A stretch of 64,000 bases of DNA from Citrobacter braakii (GTDB lineage: Bacteria; Pseudomonadota; Gammaproteobacteria; Enterobacterales; Enterobacteriaceae). The DNA lies in contig NZ_NAEW01000019.1 in NCBI RefSeq assembly GCF_002075345.1, positions 1-64,000 of the forward strand, in the 5' to 3' direction. The notes under the pieces were generated by a model. That model did no database searches and was not told the origin of the DNA. It saw only the letters and a program-made list of their open reading frames with translations. A program made the position numbers and the translations under genes. Below, one piece after another: positions 1 to 7,852 of the stretch (within the stretch, counting starts at the first letter, position 1; every line of letters starts with the position of its first letter).

Positions 1-2
1 CG

Positions 3-209
3 GTGCAGTTTGTGGCGAATGTGTACTACAGGAATGGCGTGCAGATGGCCTCGTTCCGGGTAGACACAGAGGTGGAGGATATCGACCACCTGACGGCGAA
101 GGATTACGGTGATGTTGTGGGGCAGGCTGTTGAGTGGGTGCGTGAGCAGTTTGAAGAACCTGCTGCAGTCGACCGGCCCGTCGCGCAGTTACCGCGTCTT
201 GCCGCATAA
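3..209 (+). CDS. Small hypothetical plasmid-type protein (intact copy)
   Basis: A 68-residue acidic ORF beginning with GTG two bases from the window edge, so the real start may lie outside. I see no signal peptide, membrane segment or motif that I recognise. It is followed after about 20 bases by a strong terminator. Its 3' half and the terminator recur at 40263-40481, where the frame is closed early by TAA, so the distal copy is broken. Base composition resembles the plasmid backbone genes at 33-34 and 47-50 kb rather than the AT-rich siderophore genes that follow. Function unknown. Confidence 0.6.
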   Translation: MQFVANVYYRNGVQMASFRVDTEVEDIDHLTAKDYGDVVGQAVEWVREQFEEPAAVDRPVAQLPRLAA

Positions 210-310
210 CGTTACTGAAAAAAACAAAAACCTGGCGGGCGTTCCGTCAGGTTTTTTTATGTAGGGCTGTATTTAATACTGGTCTGGTAGTGACGGTAAT
301 CACATTTTTC
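91..310 (+). repeat. Direct repeat copy A (about 220 bp)
   Basis: This stretch, covering the 3' part of the first ORF, its terminator and about 50 bases beyond, recurs in the same orientation at 40263-40481 with a few substitutions and two compensating 1-base length changes in A/T runs. Alignment is at a constant offset of 40172. Similarity stops at base 310, exactly where an IS66-like end begins. Confidence 0.85.
231..258 (+). terminator. Rho-independent terminator of the first ORF
   Basis: The hairpin CCTGGCGG/CCGTCAGG with a GCGTT-type loop is followed by seven T. It lies 22 bases after the stop codon of the 68-residue ORF and is preserved in the repeat copy at 40402. Confidence 0.85.
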
Positions 311-415
311 GTAAGCGTACAGCGCGAACCGTATTGACGTGACGAGGATGGGTTATTCGGCAGGCAGTGTGATCCGCCACGGCAGCATTTCACCAACCCG
401 GTTTCAGACGTGAAC
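311..415 (-). mobile_element. IS66-family end fragment with 3' tip of its transposase
   Basis: The segment starts with GTAAGCG, the typical start of IS66-family terminal repeats. On the minus strand a short frame reads RVGEMLPWRITLPAE and stops at 353-355; an 'ELLPWR'-like C-terminus close to the end is usual for IS66 TnpC proteins. The rest of the element is missing. It abuts the last base of direct repeat copy A. Bases 416-505 show nothing I can identify. Confidence 0.5.
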
Positions 416-505
416 TGGAGCTCTGATTATTTTCCATAACTCATACCAGTGATGCTTGCCTGACAACAGAAGATTATGTATAACAATATTGCAGTTATAT
501 GGTAA

Positions 506-520
506 TTATAATTATTATCA
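506..520 (+). promoter_or_regulatory. Fur box upstream of the MFS exporter gene
   Basis: TTATAATTATTATCA matches the 7-1-7 Fur consensus TGATAATNATTATCA at 13 of 14 specified positions. It lies in an AT-rich stretch about 50 bases before the exporter start, so iron-dependent repression of this gene is likely. The consensus is established; the regulation is inferred. Confidence 0.7.
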
Positions 521-571
521 TTATATTTATCATTTTTATTTATGGTATGCAAAGATAATAATGGTGACCTG

Positions 572-2077
572 ATGGTACATAGTGATCAGAAAACAAATCG
601 TAACTGGACTACATTTGTTGCGGCTTTGAGTGCTGCTGTAATGACTCTTGATATTACAGTGGTGAATGTAGCGTTACCAAGTATAGGACAGGGACTTCAA
701 ACTGATTTGGCTCATCTGCAATGGGTTATAAATGGTTATACGCTTAGCTTTGCTGCTTTTTTGTTGCTATCCGGTTCATTATCTGATCGGTTAGGCAGAA
801 GACGAATTTTTCTCGTTGGAATGGTGGTTTTTACAGTGTCATCACTTGCCTGCACCCTTTCTGTACATGCAGATATTCTTATAATTGCCAGAATAATCCA
901 GGGAATTGGAGGGGCCATGGTTTTTGGGACTGCACCGGCACTAATCGCAGGGGCCTGTGAAGGCGAAGCACCAGGGGTACGGACCTTTTCTATGGGAGTG
1001 TTTGCTGCTGGAAGTGCCTTTTCTGCTGCTGTAGGTCCATTAATTGGAGGGGTGTTAATCCAGTTTGCCAGTTGGTCGTGGTTATTTGCTATTAATGTAC
1101 CGATCGGTGTTCTTATCATTATTTTTACTTTAAAAAAAGTGACCGAATATTCGCCTGATGCTTCCCTGTATCCACTGGATTTACTGGGAGCAATTTTGAT
1201 AACGGTTGCGCTTTTTTGTCTTAATTATTCGGTCATTACTTTCCCTTCTGTTGGATTCAAGGATACGACTGTCTATGTTACTTTTATTGTTGGTTGTATA
1301 GCATCCGTTCTTTTTATTCTTAATGAATGGAATAGAGGAGATGGTGCATTATTAAATCTTAAGCTATTTCGTATACCAGCTTTTATCGGGGCAATAATAT
1401 TAAGTTTTTCTGGTCGTATTTTTAGTTTTGGACTTATGCCGTTCATCATTTTTTGGTTAAGTGGATTGTTAGGGTACTCACCATTGCAGATAGGTGCTAT
1501 TTTCTTCATTCAGTCAATAATTATGGTTATCGCAGCTATATTTAGTGGAGTTTCAGGAAAACATATACAGTCTCGGGTATTACTTGCAGGAGGTATGCTT
1601 GTTGTAGCATCTGGGCTTTTTGTTTGTAGTAATATAAAACCTGATAGTGACTGGGTATCTATTTTACCCTTGATGATATTGATGGGAATTGGTACGGGGA
1701 TGATAATGCCTCATCTTATGGATTTGGCCGTAAGTGTCGTTCCTGTAAGACAGGCAGGGATGGCATCTGGTACAGCAAATACTTTTTTCCCTTTAGGAAC
1801 TTCTACAGGTGTTGCGATTTTTGGTCTTTTGTTGACTCAATATTTATCTTATGAATTCCCCCCTGAAGTACTAAGATTGCAGGGAATTGTAGATCCAGAA
1901 CTCCTTATACAATCTCTTGCCCGGGGAGAGATTAGTATGCTTAACGGACATTCAGTACTACTTGCGCAAGCTCGTCAGGCATGGAGTGAAGCCCTGAATT
2001 TATTATTTATTATTGCTGGTGCAGCTAGTGTACTGGCAGCTGCAGGCAGCCTGTGGTTGCTTCGGTCTGTCAAATAG
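572..2077 (+). CDS. MFS DHA2-family (14-TM) exporter, probable siderophore efflux
   Basis: About 500 residues with alternating hydrophobic segments consistent with 14 helices. The N-terminus carries the DHA2 motif LDITVVNVALP and the loop 2-3 motif GSLSDRLGRRR, typical of EmrB/QacA-type proton antiporters. Two starts are possible: ATG at 542 lacks a Shine-Dalgarno sequence, while ATG at 572 has a weak GGTG, so 572 is preferred. A near-perfect Fur box lies upstream. Position beside a siderophore locus suggests secretion of the finished siderophore; YbtX fills a nearby slot in yersiniabactin loci but belongs to a different MFS branch. The last 8 bases overlap the convergent thioesterase gene. 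Confidence 0.85.
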   Translation: MVHSDQKTNRNWTTFVAALSAAVMTLDITVVNVALPSIGQGLQTDLAHLQWVINGYTLSFAAFLLLSGSLSDRLGRRRIFLVGMVVFTVSSLACTLSVHADILIIARIIQGIGGAMVFGTAPALIAGACEGEAPGVRTFSMGVFAAGSAFSAAVGPLIGGVLIQFASWSWLFAINVPIGVLIIIFTLKKVTEYSPDASLYPLDLLGAILITVALFCLNYSVITFPSVGFKDTTVYVTFIVGCIASVLFILNEWNRGDGALLNLKLFRIPAFIGAIILSFSGRIFSFGLMPFIIFWLSGLLGYSPLQIGAIFFIQSIIMVIAAIFSGVSGKHIQSRVLLAGGMLVVASGLFVCSNIKPDSDWVSILPLMILMGIGTGMIMPHLMDLAVSVVPVRQAGMASGTANTFFPLGTSTGVAIFGLLLTQYLSYEFPPEVLRLQGIVDPELLIQSLARGEISMLNGHSVLLAQARQAWSEALNLLFIIAGAASVLAAAGSLWLLRSVK

Positions 2078-2822
2078 TTTTTTTCATAATTCCTCTCAGA
2101 TATGAAATCAATTTTTGGATCAAAAGTTGGGGGCATTGGTTGAAATAAAAATGTCCCCCACAAAATACATCAAGAGTAAATCCAGTTTCGCTCCATACTT
2201 CCCAACCTTTCGCTTGTTCTTCATTAACATCTGGATCATCACAACCAATAAAGGCGCAAATATGACAGGGTATTTTTTGATGTGAACTAAGTTTCCATCT
2301 TTCTATCAACGAGTAATCAGTTCGCATAGTAGACAGAATAATATTTCGCATTTCATCAATTTCCAGTAATTCTGATGCCGTCCCCCCAAGACGTATCAGT
2401 TCTGTACATAATAACTGATCGGATTGTTGATGTAATATTCCTGAATGATGGAATTGAGGTGCCTCACGAGATGAAACTCCCAGCATAATGGGAGGATTCT
2501 TATTTCTACTCATGACTTCAATAATTACTTCATGTGCGATAACTGCTCCCATACTGTGGCCAAAAATTGCCCAAGGATTGTTGATATAAGATAATAGTTG
2601 ATCTACCAATTGGCTGGAAAGCTGGTTTATGGAATCCGGCATAGGTTGCTGAAGTAATTCATGTCTGCCTGGTAAAGTAATCAGATACAGGTCTATATCA
2701 TCAGGAAGAATGTCACGCCACCCCCTAAAAAGAGAGGAGTTACCTCCTGCATGAGCAAGACAAAATAATGCTAAAGCATTTGGCTTTCCTCCAGGAATAC
2801 AACGGATCCATGATTTTTTCAT
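2070..2822 (-). CDS. Type II thioesterase, YbtT-like
   Basis: A 250-residue alpha/beta hydrolase of the external thioesterase family that clears misprimed or stalled acyl groups from NRPS carrier domains. It shows the early FCLAHAGG segment, the nucleophile elbow GHSMGA near residues 87-92 and the late GGHFYF histidine motif; length is typical. It is the last gene of the leftward operon and starts right at the stop of the permease-ATPase fusion. Its 3' end overlaps the convergent MFS gene by 8 bp. It presumably edits the two NRPSs encoded on the opposite arm, as YbtT does for yersiniabactin synthesis. Confidence 0.9.
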   Translation of the reverse strand: MKKSWIRCIPGGKPNALALFCLAHAGGNSSLFRGWRDILPDDIDLYLITLPGRHELLQQPMPDSINQLSSQLVDQLLSYINNPWAIFGHSMGAVIAHEVIIEVMSRNKNPPIMLGVSSREAPQFHHSGILHQQSDQLLCTELIRLGGTASELLEIDEMRNIILSTMRTDYSLIERWKLSSHQKIPCHICAFIGCDDPDVNEEQAKGWEVWSETGFTLDVFCGGHFYFNQCPQLLIQKLISYLRGIMKKTI

Positions 2823-5218
2823 TACTTGTTACCCCCAGTTATAATTGAAGCATCAATTAGTTGACGTGTAAATTTATGATGAGGAGCGGTTATCAACTTT
2901 GTTGTTGGTCCATACTCTATTACATGTCCGTGTTCAAGAACGATAAGGTTTCCACCCAGTTGGAATGGAAGTGATATATCATGTGTCACCAAAATTATTG
3001 CTATATCAAGAGTGTGTCTCAGTTTATCCAAAAGTTCAGTAATTTCTCGCTTACCGGGTCCGTCCAGTGCGCTGGTGACTTCATCACAGATTAGAATCGT
3101 GGGGTTTATTATCAGTGCACGAGCCAGAGCGACTCGTTGGCACTGTCCTCCGGAAAGTTCTGAAGTATGCCGATTAAGTAGATGATGTGATAAACCTACG
3201 TGTTCCATTATATTGGCGATGGCTTTTTGTCTTTTATTATGTGTTAATTTTGGGTTATGAACACAGAGTGGACGTTCCAGTAAAGCTGCTACTGTGTAAA
3301 ATGGATTTAATGAACTCCAGGGATTTTGCGGAACATACTGTATTGCTCGCCGTTGTTCGGTTGTACGGTGAGCAAGTTCAGGGGCCAGACGGGATTGCAA
3401 AAAATACATTGAGCCCTGACAATTTTGATGTAGCCCGAGTAAGGTACGTAATAGAGTTGTCTTACCACTTCCTGAAGGACCCACAATGGTTAAACAACCT
3501 CCCCTGGTAAGATCAAATTGTAGTGGATGAAAGGCTGTATAGCCTCTATATGATGCACTTAACTGATGTACATGAAGAATTGTTTCAGATTTTTGTTTGA
3601 TACAATCAGATATTAAAACAGGTGTATAAGAATCAATAAGTCTTTGACCTTCAGGGCTTTCTGGATGCGTCAAGAATCTTTTAGTTTGTTGTTGTTCCAG
3701 CAATTTCCCCTTGGACATAAGCAGGATACGACTGGCGATTTGGCTTACCTGGGGAAGATCATGAGCAACCATTAATACGGTCATATTATGTTCACGAGCA
3801 GTTTGTGCAACCCATAAAAGCATATCACGGGTATTCAATGGATCAAGAGCACTGGAAGGTTCGTCCAGGAATAGTAACTCAGGATACCCGAGCAATGCTG
3901 CTGTAAGTAAAATACGTTGACGTTGTCCTCCGGAGAGTTGGTGCGGGTAACGTGATAAGAATTTCTTTTCCAGAGGAAGTCCAAGCTGACGAAAGTTATT
4001 ATATATTTGAAGACGCCGGGAGCGGTTACTTAAACCGCGACTGTTTGCAATAAGATTAAGGAAAGAACCAATACGTTGTGATGAAACCAGCGTTACTTTT
4101 GGGTCTTGGGGCATATAACCGATATGGCGTGCGCGATGTTTACGTAACTCTGAAGTATCCATTTGTAGTAATGATTTCCCTTGCATCCATACATTGCCTT
4201 GTTCCAGTTTTGTATTCGGTGGCCAGTGAGCAAGAGCACTATGTAATAATGTTGTTTTCCCGCTTCCGGAAGAACCTACCAAAGCAACTATTTCTCCCTT
4301 GGATACTTTTAAATTTATATTTGAAAGTAATAAATAATCTCTGTGTGCTAATGTAAAATTTTGGATATCCAGTATAGCACTTTGTACAGGTGGGGAAATT
4401 TCTGTATCTGATGCTTTGTAGTTCATATTTATGGGTTGACGAAGTAAAAATAAACTGTCCAGCCAGAAATTTAGAGGAATAATCAATAATATTAGCATTG
4501 AAACTGGAGCAAGTGTTGCCAGAGGTTGTAGTGTTAACCCCGGGCTGTTTTCCATTATCATTAATCCCCAGTCAGCCACAGGTTGATTCGTACTAAGACC
4601 AAGAAAACTGGCAGTTGCAAAAATAAAAATAGTCCCGGGCAGGCGAATACCAATATCGGTTATCATTGGTGATAATAAGTTTGGTGCGATTTCATACCAT
4701 AATAATGTGAACCACGATTCTCCCCTGCATCGTGCCAGATCGATATAATCATATTGTAACTGTTGAAGTGTAGCGGCTCTTGTCATACGGAAAATGTCGG
4801 GAAACATTATCAGGATAGCTGTAATTACCACCCCTTTATAGCCAGTACCAGTAATCGTTACTATCAGCGTTAGTAATAACATTGCGGGAATACTAAGTAA
4901 AAGATCTGCAATGCGGAGGAAAATAGTTTCTGTGATTCCGCCACGTAAGGCTGCAAGAACGCCAAGTGTTCCACCTAAAATCCATGCTAAACCAACCGCT
5001 AAAAGAGTCAGGAGTATGATAGTCTGACCACCACTCAGCATTCTGCTAAGTACATCAGCGCCCAGATAGTCGCTACCCAGAAGCATAGTTGGTTGTGGTG
5101 GAGAAAATGGAATGTCAAGTATCTCATCTATCGGGTATGGTGCTAACCAGGGACCGATTAATGAGAGTGCTAATATTAACAAAAAAAGAATAAATGCAAA
5201 ATGGCGTAACTTATTCAT
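2822..5218 (-). CDS. Three-domain ABC importer subunit: DppC/NikC-like permease fused to two ATPases
   Basis: About 798 residues combine what are normally three proteins of a peptide/nickel/opine-type importer. Residues 1-275 form a DppC-like membrane domain with the EAA-type loop. Residues ~290-540 form an ATPase with GSSGSGKTT, LSGGQRQR and LFLDEPSSALD. Residues ~555-800 form a second ATPase with GPSGSGKTT, LSGGQCQR and ICDEVTSALD. All Walker A, B and signature motifs look intact. The start is uncertain (GTG 5233, ATG 5227 or ATG 5218); 5218 gives a short overlap with the upstream permease gene. With the neighbouring permease and binding protein it makes a complete importer. Substrate is unknown; the Fur-controlled siderophore context suggests a metal-siderophore complex. 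Confidence 0.9.
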   Translation of the reverse strand: MNKLRHFAFILFLLILALSLIGPWLAPYPIDEILDIPFSPPQPTMLLGSDYLGADVLSRMLSGGQTIILLTLLAVGLAWILGGTLGVLAALRGGITETIFLRIADLLLSIPAMLLLTLIVTITGTGYKGVVITAILIMFPDIFRMTRAATLQQLQYDYIDLARCRGESWFTLLWYEIAPNLLSPMITDIGIRLPGTIFIFATASFLGLSTNQPVADWGLMIMENSPGLTLQPLATLAPVSMLILLIIPLNFWLDSLFLLRQPINMNYKASDTEISPPVQSAILDIQNFTLAHRDYLLLSNINLKVSKGEIVALVGSSGSGKTTLLHSALAHWPPNTKLEQGNVWMQGKSLLQMDTSELRKHRARHIGYMPQDPKVTLVSSQRIGSFLNLIANSRGLSNRSRRLQIYNNFRQLGLPLEKKFLSRYPHQLSGGQRQRILLTAALLGYPELLFLDEPSSALDPLNTRDMLLWVAQTAREHNMTVLMVAHDLPQVSQIASRILLMSKGKLLEQQQTKRFLTHPESPEGQRLIDSYTPVLISDCIKQKSETILHVHQLSASYRGYTAFHPLQFDLTRGGCLTIVGPSGSGKTTLLRTLLGLHQNCQGSMYFLQSRLAPELAHRTTEQRRAIQYVPQNPWSSLNPFYTVAALLERPLCVHNPKLTHNKRQKAIANIMEHVGLSHHLLNRHTSELSGGQCQRVALARALIINPTILICDEVTSALDGPGKREITELLDKLRHTLDIAIILVTHDISLPFQLGGNLIVLEHGHVIEYGPTTKLITAPHHKFTRQLIDASIITGGNK

Positions 5219-6185
5219 TGGTAACATTTTCACGTTTAACGGAGGGATTCAGTAATATAATAATTACGTCAGCCAGTAAGTTTATGAGTATAGTTAAACT
5301 ACATATTATGAAAGAGATTCCCATAACAACAGGAGTGTCTCTCATCAATGTTGCATTCAGCAGCGGTATGGCAAGGCCAGGCCATGAAAATAAGGTCTCA
5401 GCAATGAACGCTCCTCCAAGTAACCAGGTAAAATAACGTGCCATTATGGGTAGTGCGTTGATTAATGATAAAGGAAGTATCCATCTTATAATTACAGTAT
5501 ATTCTGATACTCCATTTAATCTTGCGTTTAAGGTAGCTGGCGATGATGAAGCAGATATTGTACCTGAACGGATCATCCTTAAATTATGTCCTATACAGGG
5601 AACTATAATTGTGAGTACAGGAAAAATCATCATTTTCAATTGTGTCCAGATGGAATGCTGAGGTGATATAATTGACAGAGGAGGTAACCACTGTAGACTG
5701 AGTGAGAAAATAATGACCAGAAAGGTACCTGTAATAAATTCTGGTACTCCGACAAATATAAGAGTAAGAAATATTACAATCCTGTCGCATCTCCCCCCTG
5801 GATATAGTCCGCAATATGTACCAAGTATTATGGACACAGGGAATAGCAGGAAACTGGCTACTAAACCAAGCAGAAGAGAGTAACTGCCTCGTTCATGCAG
5901 AAGGTTATTAACGGGCTGCCCATTGATGTTACTATATCCCCAGTTACCATGAAGAATACCTGTTATCCAGTTTATATAACGCAATGGTAATGGGCGATCC
6001 AACCCCAGCTCTGTTCGTAGTTGAGCGACCTGTGTCATCGTACCTGTACCACCGAGTCGGGTTGTGGCTGCATCACCAGGAAGAAAGGATAGCGAGATAA
6101 ATATGATGACGGAAGCCAACCATAGTGTGGCAACAGCCAGTAAACATCGATTTAGTAATGCCCGAAAAAGTTGGTAACCTCCCAT
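5211..6185 (-). CDS. DppB/NikB-like ABC transporter permease
   Basis: About 324 residues with the family hallmarks: an N-terminal helix followed by a periplasmic segment with FLPGDAATTRLGGTG, then five further helices and the LDRPLPLRYINW motif typical of DppB/NikB. The ORF could begin at 6224, but ATG 6185 starts at MGGYQLF, matches family length and sits directly after the stop of the binding-protein gene. It overlaps the downstream fusion gene by a few bases. It should pair with the permease domain of that fusion as the transmembrane core of the importer. Confidence 0.88.
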   Translation of the reverse strand: MGGYQLFRALLNRCLLAVATLWLASVIIFISLSFLPGDAATTRLGGTGTMTQVAQLRTELGLDRPLPLRYINWITGILHGNWGYSNINGQPVNNLLHERGSYSLLLGLVASFLLFPVSIILGTYCGLYPGGRCDRIVIFLTLIFVGVPEFITGTFLVIIFSLSLQWLPPLSIISPQHSIWTQLKMMIFPVLTIIVPCIGHNLRMIRSGTISASSSPATLNARLNGVSEYTVIIRWILPLSLINALPIMARYFTWLLGGAFIAETLFSWPGLAIPLLNATLMRDTPVVMGISFIICSLTILINLLADVIIILLNPSVKRENVTNE

Positions 6186-6186
6186 A

Positions 6187-7722
6187 TTAAGCCAACCAGG
6201 CGTCACGTAACAGTGGACTATCAAAAAAACCTGCTGCCTTGACGTTCTCTACCTTGGGAGATGAACCAGCCACAGATGGTAATCTGGCAAAAATTGCGTC
6301 ACCTCCATAGAGCCACAGCCAGTGCTGGAGATCGGCCATTTTCTCGCGTAAACCTTCCATTTTTGAACTTTGCATCGCGTTAACTAACTTCGTCAGTTCT
6401 TGTGAAGAAGGCCCGGTGAAAGACCATGGGGCGTCTTTTCCGTAATAAAAAGGTAGTGAAACGGGGAGGGGCATTGAGTGATAACTGTTAGTTTGCAATG
6501 GTGTGTTTAGCAAGGTAGTAAAATCACTGTAATAATCAGCTGCTGGTAACCTGTTCAGTGTCAGATTAAAACCAGCATTTCTTGCCTGTTTCAACAACAG
6601 GATTGCACTCTCAAGAGTGCCATACTGATAATCAGTAGTTCGGATCATCGCTGTAACTGATGTTAAACCGGCTTTTTTTAATAAAGCTTTTGAATGTTCA
6701 GGATCGTATTCACGAACAGGAAGACTGGAATCGAACCAGGTTTGACCAGCCCCAAGTGAGTCATTAGCTACTTCTCCCATGCCCAGCGTGACTGAACGTA
6801 CCATTGCTTCACGGTCAATTCCATATTTTAATGCATTAACAACATCCGGATTATTAAAAGGAGGTTTACTGAGATTCATACTGAACGCAAGGCTATTCAT
6901 CTGTGAGTTATCAGACTGCCAGATTTTAATTAAAGGGTTTTTTTGTTCAGTTCGCGCACTCAACAGTGTTAAACCTCCGGAATAGTCAAACTGCCCCGCT
7001 TTTAAACCATTGAGTCTGGCTGTTGAATCTTCAACAGAATACAGATGAATTTCATCCAGATAGGGGCCAGCATTATCATCCCAATAATTATGCTGTGCAA
7101 TAAGTACACTCTTATCCTGATTGAAGGCACCAAGAGTAAAAGCCCCACTTCCCGGAGCATTAGTAAAATCTGTTGTTCCCTCAGGAAAAATAAACATTGC
7201 CTGGGCCAAAAGCCAGTCAAAAGTTCCTACAGGCCTTTTGAGTTGCAATGAAAGTGTATAGTCATCCTTAATATGAGAACTGGATATATCCAGCGGCTTT
7301 AACCATCCATTTTGGCTACCAGGTTGCGTGGTATATATATGTAAACTGTATAAAACGTCTTTTGCCGTCAGCTTTTGACCGTTACTGAATGTTACCCCCT
7401 GCCTCAGTTTAATAGTCCATAGGGTGGCGTCATGGTTTGATTCAGCGGATGTCATTAATCGCCAGGATATGTTTCCACCATCTATTTCAGCCAATGGATC
7501 CCATAACAGTCGGGCACGAACGTTATTAATTGTACTGTTAGTCGACAGGAGTACATTGACAGAATTGTTAGCAGAGCCAGGAAACGCAGCACGCAGGATC
7601 CCCCCCCGGGATACATTTCTTGGTTTTTTTTCTCCGGCAAAAAGTAACTTATTCCCAAGTACTAAGCCTGTTCCAATCCCCATAGCCTGTAAAACTGTGC
7701 GACGTGTCAAACCGGATTTCAT
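6187..7722 (-). CDS. Family-5 extracellular solute-binding protein with Tat-type signal
   Basis: About 511 residues resembling the DppA/NikA/OppA binding-protein family, with the N-domain pattern LWTIKLRQGVTFSNGQKLTAKDVLYSL that identifies family 5. The N-terminus reads TRRTVLQAMGIGTGLVLG, a twin-arginine signal followed by a hydrophobic stretch, suggesting export of the folded protein. ATG 7722 is chosen over 7752 because AGG lies 7 bases upstream and it places the RR motif properly. First gene of the leftward operon, reading away from the Fur-box promoter region shared with the TonB receptor. The ligand is unknown; a metallophore complex is an inference from context. Confidence 0.88.
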   Translation of the reverse strand: MKSGLTRRTVLQAMGIGTGLVLGNKLLFAGEKKPRNVSRGGILRAAFPGSANNSVNVLLSTNSTINNVRARLLWDPLAEIDGGNISWRLMTSAESNHDATLWTIKLRQGVTFSNGQKLTAKDVLYSLHIYTTQPGSQNGWLKPLDISSSHIKDDYTLSLQLKRPVGTFDWLLAQAMFIFPEGTTDFTNAPGSGAFTLGAFNQDKSVLIAQHNYWDDNAGPYLDEIHLYSVEDSTARLNGLKAGQFDYSGGLTLLSARTEQKNPLIKIWQSDNSQMNSLAFSMNLSKPPFNNPDVVNALKYGIDREAMVRSVTLGMGEVANDSLGAGQTWFDSSLPVREYDPEHSKALLKKAGLTSVTAMIRTTDYQYGTLESAILLLKQARNAGFNLTLNRLPAADYYSDFTTLLNTPLQTNSYHSMPLPVSLPFYYGKDAPWSFTGPSSQELTKLVNAMQSSKMEGLREKMADLQHWLWLYGGDAIFARLPSVAGSSPKVENVKAAGFFDSPLLRDAWLA

Positions 7723-7800
7723 TCTTACCTGCCTTGATTTCCACTCATACAAAAAATGCTTAACTTTTCATCACTACATATGGTATATCACTTTTGGAAA

Positions 7801-7815
7801 TGAGAATCACTATCA
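7801..7815 (+). promoter_or_regulatory. Fur box in the divergent promoter region
   Basis: TGAGAATCACTATCA matches TGATAATNATTATCA at 12 of 14 specified positions. Further AT-rich half-sites (ATAAACATTATCA) follow directly. The region lies between the binding-protein operon (start 7722, leftward) and the receptor gene (start 7853, rightward), so one Fur region could repress both arms. Confidence 0.75.
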
Positions 7816-7852
7816 TTTTTATAAACATTATCACTTAGGATGGGTGGCAAAC

